Assembly (NCBI RefSeq): GCF_004337695.1
Contig: NZ_SJXJ01000022.1
Span: forward strand, 1 to 64,000
DNA: 64,000 nt
From: Tenacibaculum sp. M341
GTDB lineage: Bacteria; Bacteroidota; Bacteroidia; Flavobacteriales; Flavobacteriaceae
Reading direction: 5' to 3'
Positions within the stretch are counted from its first letter, which is position 1, and each line of letters starts with the position of its first letter. A program made the translations under genes and the position numbers. Positions 51,314 through 61,700 of the stretch are shown here, piece after piece. Under the pieces are notes generated by a model, which searched no databases, was not told where the DNA came from, and worked only from the letters and a program-made list of their open reading frames with translations.

Positions 51314-52546
51314 TCAAGCAAATTTTCTTTCAATAATTTCTAAAAAGCGCTTTTCATATTCCTCTTTCTCTCTCCAATCGTAATCTGGTTTTACCATTCT
51401 ACTGATAAACTTTTTAGCTTCTTCTTCTGTTTTAAACGTATTTAACTGAGAAACTACTCTATTAAAATCTGTTTGATCGTTATCAAATAAATGCTTTACA
51501 AAGGCAATTCTATCGTTTAACCCAATTTGAATAGTCGTTTGTAAATGATCATTTACTGTTTTTTTAGGCTCTACTTTTTGAAACAAATCAGCCATAACAT
51601 CTACCGGAAGCGTATCTTTCAGTTCATCTTCTAATGTAGGTTGTGATTTATCTTCTACTAATTCTTCCTCTTCTACAAGAGTTTCTTCTTCCACTATTTC
51701 ATCAGTTACAGGAACTTCTGTAAACTCCTCTTCACCAAAAAGTAGATTCTCTAATTCATCAAAAGGCTGCTCTTCAATATTGTCTACAATATTTATCTTC
51801 TGCTCAATTACAGTAACTTCTTCCTCCTCTTCATCATCTTCTTTCAGCTCAATTACCTCAATATTTTCATCTAAATCGTGTACTTCCTTTTGCTGTAAAA
51901 CTTCTTCAATTGTTTTGTCTAAAGGATCATCTAATGATCTTTCCTCTTCTTCAACAACAGTTTCTGGCGTCGTTTCTTTAAATTCTATTTCAGCCTCTTC
52001 TTCAATTACAGCTTCCTCTCCATTAATAAGTTCTGCTATTTTCTCATCAATAATTGCTTCTTCTGTGGTTTCAATTATCTCTTCTTCTTGTTCTTCTATT
52101 ATATTTTCTACTTCTTCAGTAATTGTTTCTTCTACAATTGCTACTTCCTCTTCTATCTCTTCAACGCTAGCTTCAATTTCTTCATCAATTGTTTCTTCTT
52201 TTATCTCTACTTCTTGAGTAGCTTCTTCTACAATCAACTCTTCTTCTTCAATAACCTCTTCTATCTTTGTTATTTCTTCTACTAGCTCTTCCTCTAATTG
52301 AGTCGCTTTTAATTCTAAATCATGTGCCTTTCTAATTTCTGCTTTTTCAATTTTCTCTACTAATTCTTCTTTTGTTTCTTCAGCTTGAGGTGTTGTATTT
52401 ATATAGTCTTCTACATATGCCAACACAGTTAACTTTTCATACAATGCATATGCCTTTTCTTTTAAAGCATGTACATCTTCTTTGTTCTTCATCTGTAAAA
52501 TACTGTGTGCTAAACTCGTTAAATCTGAAGCTAGTTTTTTGTGCAT
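51314..52546 (-). CDS. Acidic, Glu/Val/Ile-rich low-complexity protein, 410 aa
   Basis: Three parts. Residues 1-70 are a helical start (LTSLAHSILQMKNKEDVHALKEKAYALYEKL). Residues about 70-310 are a low-complexity acidic region of repeats such as EEIEEEVAIVEETITEEVE. Residues 315-410 form a conserved-looking end (VMADLFQKVEPKKTVNDHLQTTIQIGLNDRIAFVKHLFDNDQTDFNRVVSQLNTFKTEEEAKKFISRMVKPDYDW). Bacteroidota often encode proteins with this end domain and a variable acidic middle; I know no function. It is upstream of the glycosyltransferase. Confidence 0.8.
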   Translation of the reverse strand: MHKKLASDLTSLAHSILQMKNKEDVHALKEKAYALYEKLTVLAYVEDYINTTPQAEETKEELVEKIEKAEIRKAHDLELKATQLEEELVEEITKIEEVIEEEELIVEEATQEVEIKEETIDEEIEASVEEIEEEVAIVEETITEEVENIIEEQEEEIIETTEEAIIDEKIAELINGEEAVIEEEAEIEFKETTPETVVEEEERSLDDPLDKTIEEVLQQKEVHDLDENIEVIELKEDDEEEEEVTVIEQKINIVDNIEEQPFDELENLLFGEEEFTEVPVTDEIVEEETLVEEEELVEDKSQPTLEDELKDTLPVDVMADLFQKVEPKKTVNDHLQTTIQIGLNDRIAFVKHLFDNDQTDFNRVVSQLNTFKTEEEAKKFISRMVKPDYDWREKEEYEKRFLEIIERKFA

Positions 52547-52648
52547 AAGTTATTCGTAGGTTTTATTTTTTGCTCTTAAATTTTAATACATTTGTTGTTC
52601 AACTCAGACGAGACAAAAATAAATAATATTGAGCATTAAAATTACAAA

Positions 52649-53260
52649 ATGTTTCTTGAAAACACAGTAAATCATACAGAACAATTTGGGTGGATAGAAG
52701 TAATTTGCGGTTCAATGTTTTCTGGTAAAACTGAAGAGTTAATTCGAAGACTCAAAAGAGCAAAATTTGCTAAACAACGCGTAGAAATTTTTAAACCTGA
52801 AATAGATGTTCGTTACGACGAGGAAGAAGTTGTTTCGCATAACGATAATCGAATTCGTTCTACACCAGTTCCTGCTTCAGCAAATATTAGATTATTAGCA
52901 AACAATGTAGATGTAGTAGGTATTGATGAAGCACAATTTTTTGATGACGAAATAGTGGCGGTTTGTAACGATTTGGCTAATAGAGGTATTCGTGTAATAG
53001 TAGCTGGTTTAGACATGGATTTTAAAGGAAATCCGTTTGGTCCAATGCCTGCTTTAATGGCTACTGCTGAATACGTTACCAAAGTACACGCGGTTTGTAC
53101 CAGAACAGGAAACTTAGCACATTACAGTTTTAGAAAGGCAGAAAGTGAAAATATTGTACTTTTAGGTGAAACTCAAGAATACGAACCGCTAAGTAGAGCT
53201 GCTTATTATAAAGCTTTACAAAAGCAAGGTGTTCAAAATACAGAAGAAGAGAATGAATAA
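52649..53260 (+). CDS. tdk: Thymidine kinase, type II
   Basis: Phosphorylates thymidine for DNA precursor salvage. P-loop [20 protein letters not shown], then [13 protein letters not shown] with the catalytic Glu, [23 protein letters not shown] and the C-terminal lasso. The usual four-cysteine zinc site is reduced to one Cys ([14 protein letters not shown], then [15 protein letters not shown]), as I recall is typical for flavobacteria. Overlaps alr by 8 nt. Confidence 0.95.
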   Translation: MFLENTVNHTEQFGWIEVICGSMFSGKTEELIRRLKRAKFAKQRVEIFKPEIDVRYDEEEVVSHNDNRIRSTPVPASANIRLLANNVDVVGIDEAQFFDDEIVAVCNDLANRGIRVIVAGLDMDFKGNPFGPMPALMATAEYVTKVHAVCTRTGNLAHYSFRKAESENIVLLGETQEYEPLSRAAYYKALQKQGVQNTEEENE

Positions 53261-54353
53261 TCATGTAACTGTTTTAGAAATTGATGCAAATGCCGTTTTG
53301 CATAACCTCCAATATTTTAAACAAAAATTACAACCTACTACCAAAATTTTGGCAGTTGTTAAAGCTTTTGGTTATGGTAGTGATGCTATTGAAGTTGCCA
53401 AAATAGTAGCTGATCATGTTGATTATTTTGCGGTAGCATACTCTAGCGAAGGAATATTATTAAGAGAGGCTGGTATTGATACTCCAATATTGGTATTGCA
53501 CCCTCAAATTCCTAACTTAAAAGATATTGTTGAGTATAGATTAGAACCTAATTTATATAACTTCAAAATTTTAGAGGCTTTTTTAGCGTATGCTAGTGAA
53601 GTGCCTTTAATGAATTATCCTGTACATATTAAGTTTAATACAGGTTTAAACAGATTAGGTTTTTGGTATACTGATATTCCTAATATTTTAGCAGAAATTA
53701 AACAGTCTAACAATGTAATTATTCAGTCTGTTTTTTCTCACTTAGCAGCCAGTGAAGATCCGAATGAGCAGGAGTTTACTGTGAATCAAATCAATAACTT
53801 TGCTTACATTGTAAAACAAATTTATGATCATTTAGGATACGAACCTATGATTCATATTTTAAATACTTCTGGTGTAATTAATTACCCAAAAGCTCAGTTT
53901 GATATGGTACGTATTGGTATCGGTTTGTACGGATTTGGGAACGATGCTAATGAAACTGCTAACTTAAGAAATACACATAGTTTAAAATCTATTATTTCAC
54001 AAATACACATAGTTCAACCAGGTGAAACTGTTGGATACAACAGAGCTTTTGTAGCTAGTAAGGTTACACAAAGTGCTACTATTCCTGTTGGACATGCTGA
54101 TGGTATTTCTAGAAGATTGGGCGAAAAAAATGGATTTGTTATTGTAAACAACAAACCTGCACCTATTATTGGTAATGTTTGTATGGATATGATTATGGTT
54201 GATGTTACTAATATTGATTGTAAAGAAGGTGATGAAGTAATTATTTTCAACCATCAACAACATATTGAATATATGGCGCATAAGTGTGAAACAATTCCTT
54301 ATGAAATTTTAACTGCTTTATCACAACGAATAAAAAGATTGGTGAAACGTTAA
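53253..54353 (+). CDS. alr: Alanine racemase
   Basis: Makes D-alanine for peptidoglycan. The PLP lysine is Lys37 in [12 protein letters not shown]; the barrel motif [13 protein letters not shown], the PLP-phosphate region [12 protein letters not shown] and the catalytic tyrosine region ETVGYNRAF follow. The reading frame begins at a GTG at 53229, but ATG 53253 gives the proper start ([18 protein letters not shown]) and overlaps tdk's stop, hinting at coupling. Confidence 0.96.
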   Translation: MNNHVTVLEIDANAVLHNLQYFKQKLQPTTKILAVVKAFGYGSDAIEVAKIVADHVDYFAVAYSSEGILLREAGIDTPILVLHPQIPNLKDIVEYRLEPNLYNFKILEAFLAYASEVPLMNYPVHIKFNTGLNRLGFWYTDIPNILAEIKQSNNVIIQSVFSHLAASEDPNEQEFTVNQINNFAYIVKQIYDHLGYEPMIHILNTSGVINYPKAQFDMVRIGIGLYGFGNDANETANLRNTHSLKSIISQIHIVQPGETVGYNRAFVASKVTQSATIPVGHADGISRRLGEKNGFVIVNNKPAPIIGNVCMDMIMVDVTNIDCKEGDEVIIFNHQQHIEYMAHKCETIPYEILTALSQRIKRLVKR

Positions 54354-54403
54354 AAAATTCTTACATTGTAATTATTAACAATAATCAAAAAAAACAAATA
54401 ATC

Positions 54404-54811
54404 ATGTTAAAAGAATTTAAAGACTTTGCCATGAAGGGCAACCTAGTTGACATTGCCGTAGGTTTTGTAATGGGTGCTGCCTTTAACAAAGTAGTTTCTT
54501 CATTTACAGGAGGAATCGTTTCTCCTTTAATTGGTTTAATTTTCAATGCAGACTTTAAAGATTTAAAGTATGTTATTAAAGAAGGTGTAGCCGATGCCTC
54601 TGGAAAAGTATCTGGTGAAGTTGCTGTTTTATACGGTGAGTTTATTACTAACGTTATCGATTTTATTATTGTAGCATTTGTAATGTTTATGATTGTAAAA
54701 GGTGTTAACGCAATGAAGAAAAAAGAAGAAGAAGAAGCTCCAGCTGCTCCTGCAGGTCCTTCTCAAGAAGATTTATTAGCTGAAATTAGAGATTTATTAA
54801 AGAAACAATAA
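54404..54811 (+). CDS. mscL: Large-conductance mechanosensitive channel MscL
   Basis: Protects against hypo-osmotic shock. Typical features: amphipathic MLKEFKDFAMKGNLVDIAVGFVMGAAFNKVVSSF, TM1, the periplasmic loop (residues about 47-78), TM2 (GEFITNVIDFIIVAFVMFMIVKGVNAM) and a charged tail ending QEDLLAEIRDLLKKQ. Normal length at 135 aa. Confidence 0.97.
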   Translation: MLKEFKDFAMKGNLVDIAVGFVMGAAFNKVVSSFTGGIVSPLIGLIFNADFKDLKYVIKEGVADASGKVSGEVAVLYGEFITNVIDFIIVAFVMFMIVKGVNAMKKKEEEEAPAAPAGPSQEDLLAEIRDLLKKQ

Positions 54812-54833
54812 TTCAGTTTTCTAACAATTTTAT

Positions 54834-54868
54834 AAAAGCCATAACATTTGAAATGTTATGGCTTTTTT
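54834..54868 (+). terminator. Terminator after mscL
   Basis: AAAAGCCATAACATT pairs with AATGTTATGGCTTTT across a small TGA-containing loop, followed by T. Confidence 0.9.
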
Positions 54869-55032
54869 AGTTTTAAATTTCTATGCAACAAGTATTAAAA
54901 GCAATATTTAAGTTGATGAAACGTAATAAAACTGCAATTATATAATAAATCAAAACGAATATAAATTCAGATAAAACAACTTGAAGAATAAATTGTAAAA
55001 TTGATTTGAATTTCAAATACTATAAAAATTAT

Positions 55033-58000
55033 ATGCATTTTAAAAATAGCATTTCCTTTATACTAATTATCTTATTTTTTGCTTTCAACAGCAATGCTCA
55101 AAAAAGCTCCTCGCTAATTGAATTGATACAAAATGAGCAATTTGAACAAGCTAAAAAACTCATTATTCGTAAACAAAACTTAAACGAACGTGACGAAAAC
55201 AAAGCAACTCCTTTTATGTGGGCTATTTATAAAAATAGATTTGACATTGTAAAACTGCTTAAAAAACATGGAGCGAATACTCGTTTAAAGGGAATTATTA
55301 TTGACGATGATAAAGAGGAACTATATGTTGGTAGCCCATTAACGGTAGCTACGTTAAAAAGCGACTTAGAAATAGTAAAGTTTCTTGTTTTAAAATGTGG
55401 TATCTCAGCAAACGACAAAGAAATTGATAGTGAAGGAAATGAAGCCTGGAGTGCTTTATTTTATCTAGCCTTTAGAGATGATTTTAAGCAAATAGCCGAT
55501 TTTTTAATTCAGAAAGGAGCAAAAATTAATCACAAAGATTCAGAGCAATACACTCCACTTTCTTATGCTTTTTTATATGAAAATCACAACTATGTAAAAT
55601 ATTTACTTTCTAAAAAAGCTACTAGTAGTTTTATACAAGATTACAAAGGAATTACTCCTGCTTCATTTGCTATTGCTTGTAAGCAAGAGAACACTGCAAA
55701 AAAACTATTAAAAGAAAACAAAAGCTTAATTAATAAAAATGAGCAACCTTTATCAAACCCATTAACAACAGCTATTATTTATGAAAATGAAAACATGGTT
55801 AAATGGTTATTAAATAATGGTGCTGATAAAAAAGCTCCTTTAAAACACATTCAAACTATTTTTAAAGAAATTGAACATCTAGAAAATTACGGAGCATACC
55901 ATTTATTAAGTACATATGTATTGAATGGAAAATTATTGAATGAAGAATTAATTTCTGCTGAAAACATTAAAACTATTATCAGGCAGACAAAAAAACCAGC
56001 TTTCTTTGCAATGCTATTTCAAAATGGTTTTACTATTACAGAAAAAGGAACAGCATTGTATCCAAAGAAAAAGTATTATACCAATGCTAATATTAATTAC
56101 AAAGTAAGAATTTTAGAGGAAAACAATATCAAAATTAATCTTGACTCTGTAACTACTAATTTTATTGAAAAAGTAATCAAAGAGAAGAAATTCAACCAAA
56201 AAACTTTTGATCATTTAATACATCAACTGGATAAAAGTCATCCCATTTTTAACCAGTTAATGCAAACTGCTATTTACGCAAATAATATTTCTGCGTTTAA
56301 TGCTATTCTAGATCAAAAAATCAACTTGAATCCTTCAGTTTATGAAAATTCGAATTTCTTATGGATGGCATATAAAAATGAAAACATTTATATGTTCAAC
56401 AAATTAATTGAGAAAGGAGCTGACATAGAATTTAAGTTTAAAAATGATGAAACTATTTTACACCGAATCATCAATCATAAAAGACATCAAAATTGTGATA
56501 ATGTATTTTTCTTAAAAACTTTATTAGAAAAAGGTGCGAATGTTAATGCTAAAAATGCAGATGGAAATACTCCTTTGCATTTATCCAAAGCAGAATGCTA
56601 CAACCAATTACTCATCAAGCATCATGCAAATATTACACTACAGAATAATGAAAACGAAAAACCTTTAGAAAAACATAGCTTTTTCACTTTAAGAGAAGTC
56701 TTTACCTATGCTGAAAGTAAAGAGAATAAAACTGATTTATTCAATACTAGTCTACGTCTTTTCTTTTCAAGAGACAATGTATCTGAAAGATTTTCTTTCA
56801 CTATTAAACATCTTTTAAACAAAGGCATAAACTTAAAAGATGATAAAACCGTTAGCGAAATTAATAACACCATTGTATCATTAGCTAAATCTAGTAATCA
56901 TTTTAACCTTTTTAATAAGTTAATCAATCTTTTAAAAGAGCATGATTCATCATATAAAACTCCTAATATCAATCCTATTTTAATTGAAAAGCTAGCCAAA
57001 ACATCCAAAATAAAAACACGAATTGTAGAAGCTATCACAAGTAATAATTTAGCTAAGTTTAAAGCAGCATTAAACAGTACTTCTTACAATCACGATACAT
57101 TTTTAGTATGCTTGGCAATTGCTGCTCAATCTGAATCTCAAAAAATCGTACAATACCTTTTAGAACAAAGAGTAAATCCACTAAAAAGAAAGATCATCCC
57201 TTACAGTACTTCTTCTGATGCTGATGTAGATGTATTACAAACACTTGTAGACAAGAAGAATATAAAAGCTATCAAATTTATATTATCTAAAGATGAAAAT
57301 ACGAACAACTATGTTTCTGTAAGTTATGGTATCTTAAAAAACTACGATATTTTATGTGATTTGAAAGATGAGCAAATTATTAAAGAATATTTAGAGCTTC
57401 ATTTTAAAAAGTATCCTAGACTTCTAAAAAACTTAGATCGCTCTGACGATATCTATAAGTTATGTTATGGTCCTGTAAAAAATAATCTTTTAGGAGTATT
57501 ACAATATCTCTCTGAAAAAGGAATCAAAACATCTAAAAGTATTGGGTATAGAGTTAATAGAAGAAGTCAATTAAACTCTTATTTAATTTTTGACGAAAAA
57601 GTGGGACTTATAAATTACTTTTTAAAGAATGCGAACGAAAAACAAATACTCCATTTAATTGGTAATGACTTTAAACACATTATTAAAAATAATAGCACCC
57701 AACTTATTGATCTTTTTGTTCCTTACATTATTAAAGATCGAGAACTTAGATATAATTATTACAGACATGCTATACGATATGATAATAGTTATGCTATGAA
57801 CGCTATTTTAAAAATACATCCTAAGGAAGAAACGGACATCCTTATAGAACATATTCGCCATGCCATTCAGCTAAGAAATTACAATTTTATTTCTGCATAT
57901 TACGATAATGGCTTCAACATGTCTTTAAAATTATACAAACGAGGTCCTAATGTTGCTGGATCAGGAGATAGTGGTATGATTGAGTATGCCATTAATGAAG

Positions 58001-58635
58001 ATCGCCCAGATATGGTTGATTTCTTAATTGAATGTGGTGTATCTCCTCTTACTCCTGAAAATAATAATGATAGTCCTATTGAATATGCTCTTGATACTTA
58101 TGATTTAGATTTATTAACCTCTATTTTAAATTTAAATATTGATCCGAATATAATGGAAAGCTATTACCAAAGACCGTGGGCACAATACTTTTTAAACAGA
58201 AGTTTCAATGTTGGTTTTTTAGAGTTTTGGAAAAGAGGTGCAAATCCTAATTTACAAGATAGTGATGGTAATAATTTATTACAAAACATGATTATTAACG
58301 ATTATGATTTTACCACTACTACTCCTGATATACTAGATAAAATAACAGATATCAATCATAGAAATAAAAAAGGAGAAACTGCTTTATTTTTAGCCTGCGA
58401 AACTGGTAACTTAAAAATAGTTGAAGCCTTATTGGCTAAAAAAGCTGATGTAAACATCAGTAACATTAACAATGTAACTCCATTAATGATTGCGGCATAC
58501 ACAAATAATACTTCAATAGTTGAAAAGTTACTTGCTAAAAACGCGGACAAAACTCAAAAAGATTACAACAACAGAAATGCATATGATTATGCACTACTTG
58601 GAAACGCTAAAGAAGTAATTTCTTTATTAAAATAA
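55033..58635 (+). CDS. Secreted ankyrin-repeat protein, about 1200 aa
   Basis: Signal peptide to the SNAQ site (about residue 23 from ATG 55033), then arrays of ankyrin repeats separated by degenerate stretches. Clear repeats are KATPFMWAIYKNRFDIVKLLKKHGANTR near the start, LWMAYKNENIYMFNKLIEKGADIEF and LKTLLEKGANVNAKNADGNTPLH in the middle, and KGETALFLACETGNLKIVEALLAKKADVN with TPLMIAAYTNNTSIVEKLLAKNAD at the end. The export of such a large array suggests a protein-binding role in the periplasm or outside. The TTG at 55006 is not the likely start. A long hairpin follows. Confidence 0.85.
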   Translation: MHFKNSISFILIILFFAFNSNAQKSSSLIELIQNEQFEQAKKLIIRKQNLNERDENKATPFMWAIYKNRFDIVKLLKKHGANTRLKGIIIDDDKEELYVGSPLTVATLKSDLEIVKFLVLKCGISANDKEIDSEGNEAWSALFYLAFRDDFKQIADFLIQKGAKINHKDSEQYTPLSYAFLYENHNYVKYLLSKKATSSFIQDYKGITPASFAIACKQENTAKKLLKENKSLINKNEQPLSNPLTTAIIYENENMVKWLLNNGADKKAPLKHIQTIFKEIEHLENYGAYHLLSTYVLNGKLLNEELISAENIKTIIRQTKKPAFFAMLFQNGFTITEKGTALYPKKKYYTNANINYKVRILEENNIKINLDSVTTNFIEKVIKEKKFNQKTFDHLIHQLDKSHPIFNQLMQTAIYANNISAFNAILDQKINLNPSVYENSNFLWMAYKNENIYMFNKLIEKGADIEFKFKNDETILHRIINHKRHQNCDNVFFLKTLLEKGANVNAKNADGNTPLHLSKAECYNQLLIKHHANITLQNNENEKPLEKHSFFTLREVFTYAESKENKTDLFNTSLRLFFSRDNVSERFSFTIKHLLNKGINLKDDKTVSEINNTIVSLAKSSNHFNLFNKLINLLKEHDSSYKTPNINPILIEKLAKTSKIKTRIVEAITSNNLAKFKAALNSTSYNHDTFLVCLAIAAQSESQKIVQYLLEQRVNPLKRKIIPYSTSSDADVDVLQTLVDKKNIKAIKFILSKDENTNNYVSVSYGILKNYDILCDLKDEQIIKEYLELHFKKYPRLLKNLDRSDDIYKLCYGPVKNNLLGVLQYLSEKGIKTSKSIGYRVNRRSQLNSYLIFDEKVGLINYFLKNANEKQILHLIGNDFKHIIKNNSTQLIDLFVPYIIKDRELRYNYYRHAIRYDNSYAMNAILKIHPKEETDILIEHIRHAIQLRNYNFISAYYDNGFNMSLKLYKRGPNVAGSGDSGMIEYAINEDRPDMVDFLIECGVSPLTPENNNDSPIEYALDTYDLDLLTSILNLNIDPNIMESYYQRPWAQYFLNRSFNVGFLEFWKRGANPNLQDSDGNNLLQNMIINDYDFTTTTPDILDKITDINHRNKKGETALFLACETGNLKIVEALLAKKADVNISNINNVTPLMIAAYTNNTSIVEKLLAKNADKTQKDYNNRNAYDYALLGNAKEVISLLK

Positions 58636-58651
58636 ATCTATTAAAAAAGGC

Positions 58652-58716
58652 GCACTAAAAACTATGGAATATAATTCTCTAAGTAGCATTGAGAGTAATT
58701 TTATAGTTTTTAGTAC
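58652..58716. terminator. Long hairpin between the ankyrin gene and the T9SS protein gene
   Basis: ACTAAAAACTAT and ATAGTTTTTAGT (58654-58665 and 58703-58714) form a perfect 12-bp outer stem; ATTCTCT and GAGAGTAAT add an imperfect inner stem. The genes converge here, so it may stop both. Confidence 0.55.
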
Positions 58717-58748
58717 ACCCTTAATGAAGTGTTATCCTAAAACGGATT

Positions 58749-61700
58749 TTATTTTTTAATATATTTTTCTACTGCCACTGCTTCTTTAGCATCGTTTTTA
58801 AATTTCAAATAATACATTCCGCTTGATAAACCTTCAATACTACCATAATCATCTTCCAATTTAATCGTACGAATTAAAGCTCCGCTTAAGTTGATAACAT
58901 CAACAGTATGTAGTTTTAAAAGATGAGTATTGTTTACTGCAAATCTTCCGTTACCAATGTTGTATTTTAAAATAGCAACATCACTTTCTTCTAAGGTTTC
59001 TTCAGCTACGCTTAATGTACTTGTTGTTCCAGAAAATTTAACTTCTGCTAAGCCCATAGATTGAAAAGCACTATTAAAAGGATTTAAAATATTAAACTTT
59101 ACCAATCTTACTCCTTCTTTTTTTACGTTGAAGTTTTGAGCAAAATGTCCTCCAGGATAAATAGCTATTTTGGTTGCATAGGTTAAGTCATCAATATCAT
59201 CTGTTGTAGCTGTATAAATTTCTATATCTCTTAATCCAGTTTTAACCGATTGTGTAGCGCTATTCCAATTCCATAAATGAACTTGATCAATGTCTTTAGC
59301 TTCACCTAAATCAAAAATAACTTCACCAGAAGTATACCCTCTCTCTGTAAACCACATATTACTTTCATCTTCATCGTGCGCAGTTCCTGGTGTTATAACT
59401 CCTCCTGAAAAACCAGAATCATTAATTAAATTCTCTGCTACGGATGGATCTCTTTCTGTTGGGAAACTTATTACTGAAGCAGGTGAAAATAAACCTTCTT
59501 TATCTCCTGCAAAATCATGAAATGTTAACTTCGGATTTTTAATTTCTATCGGATATGCATTTGGTAAAATACCTTGATCGTTAAAAAAGTCGTGAATTCT
59601 ATTCATAATACTCGCAAACCACTCAGACTTATCCGCAAAACCATGAACTTGCTCACTTCCTAACCATAAACTAGCTGGTACACCTTTGTAATGTAAATAT
59701 TGCACCATTTGGTGTGCTTCTGACACTCTTCCATCATTGGTTCCTGAAAAGCATATTACTGGAGGAAAATCTGCCCCATACACTTTGTGAGTAATAGGAT
59801 CTGTTAACTTAGCAACCTCTTCTCCCCAATCTGCTTTTATTTCGTTATAATCATCTGTTGGTATTTTTATAGCCGGATCTATTAAAAAGAAAGCATTTGG
59901 TTTAGGAGATACACTTAAATCATCGTTAGTATCATCTAACCCTTCAGATAAAAAAGTAGACATTGCAATATGTGAACCTGCCGAGGCACCTGCCGCTGAA
60001 ATTTCATTCGGATTAATTCCTAACATATCACTATTAGATCGTACCCAACGCATGGCACTCCTAGCATCTAAAACACAACTCTCCACACTTCCGTAGGTAT
60101 AAGAAACAGATATTGCAACCATTCCTTGAGACGCTAAATAATTACACCATGGAAACATTTGAAAATACGATCCAGATACCCAACTACCTCCATGAAACAT
60201 AACAATCGCTTTTCTATTGTCAGCATTTGTCCATGACTCAGGATAATATACTCGTAAACTTACATCTTCTCCACCGGTTTGCTTATACACAAACTCTTGA
60301 TAAGTAGTATCGTTCACTGTAGGTGTTATAATCATTTTAACTGTTGCAGTAAAACCACCATCTTCAGTAGTTACACTAAGTATTACCTCTCCAACTGCCA
60401 ATGCTTTTACCAATCCGCTAGCATCAATAGTAGCGATACTTTCATCACTAGATGTCCATGTATAGTTTGTATTAGTAGCATTATACGGTCTGATAATTGG
60501 TGGCAATAACGATAATTCACTTCCTTGATCTATGGTTAAAAACTTTTGTTCTTCAGCAACAAAAACACCCGTTACCGCTACTGTATTATCTGCTTCTGCT
60601 AACACAGTAATATTACTTTCAGCTTCAAATTCTCCATCTTCAGTAATTGCTTTAATCGTAACATTTCCTGTGGTTAAAAAAGTTAATTTCCCCGTTGCAT
60701 CTACTGTTGCTACTCCTTCATCACTAGAAATCCAAGTAACATTTGTATTAGTTGCATTTGTTGGCTGAATAATTGGAAATAATTGTAACTCTTTATTTTT
60801 TTCTATGGATATATTCTCTTGATCTTCATTAAAAGCTACCGAAGTAACAGCTACAGCTGCACCCGTATTAATTTCAAACCCTTCTTTAATCCATCTATTA
60901 ATTTCAATAGCTGTATATTCATTTTTCCAGTTATGCATATTTAACTTACGAAGATTCTTATAAAAAGTTTCTAAAGAATCCAATCCTAACACTTCAGTAA
61001 TGTATCGTTCAAAAGATCTATCAGGATCTACATAATTTGGCAATGTTGTATTCGTTATCTCTTCTGATGTTTTGTCTTTCCAATCAGTAATACTTTGTAA
61101 ATCTCTTTGAATATATAACGATGGAGTTGTTCCTTGTCCAGAGTAGGTATTATCTGAAAAAACTAAATCTTCGGATGCAAAAGTTCTATTTACAAAAACA
61201 TGCTTCGAACCATCGTGGGTATTATGTACAATGTTACCACTTAAAGTACTATTTGTAAATTCACTTCTATCTAAATAAATATAATTGGTCGATTTTAAAT
61301 TGTAAAGTATATTGTTTTCAATTTGCACATCTTTATTCTCTCCTCTTAAATACATTCCAATTCCGAAATGAGAAGCTTCATTTACATTTTGGTGTACTAT
61401 AAAGTTATCTTTAAAAATTCCATTTTCCCAATCATCAATCTCAATAGCCCAACCTAAAGTTCTATTTGTTTGTTTAGATTCTCCTAACGAATTAAATACA
61501 TTATCATTTACCAATAAGTTTTTAAAACGATAAGCACCTGTACGCACATTACCTCCTAACGAAATTCCTATTTCACAATCGTAATAAAAGTTGTTTGTAA
61601 TGGTAATATCTGTACTACTACCCTCTCCTTTATTCGCTGTAAATTTTGCTCCAATACTACTTGGTCTGTAAAAAGAATTACCGTCAAATACTGTATTTTT

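Noticed and set aside
51780-52217. Serine-rich open frame on the plus strand
   Set aside because: It is the antisense of the acidic Glu-rich gene; GAA/GAG codons read in reverse give Ser/Phe runs. No independent coding sign.
53229-53252. GTG start for alr
   Set aside because: Would lengthen the overlap with tdk and adds MFKIQKKR, which has no family support.
55006-55032. TTG start of the ankyrin protein
   Set aside because: The ATG at 55033 gives a normal signal peptide start; the extension adds nothing recognisable.
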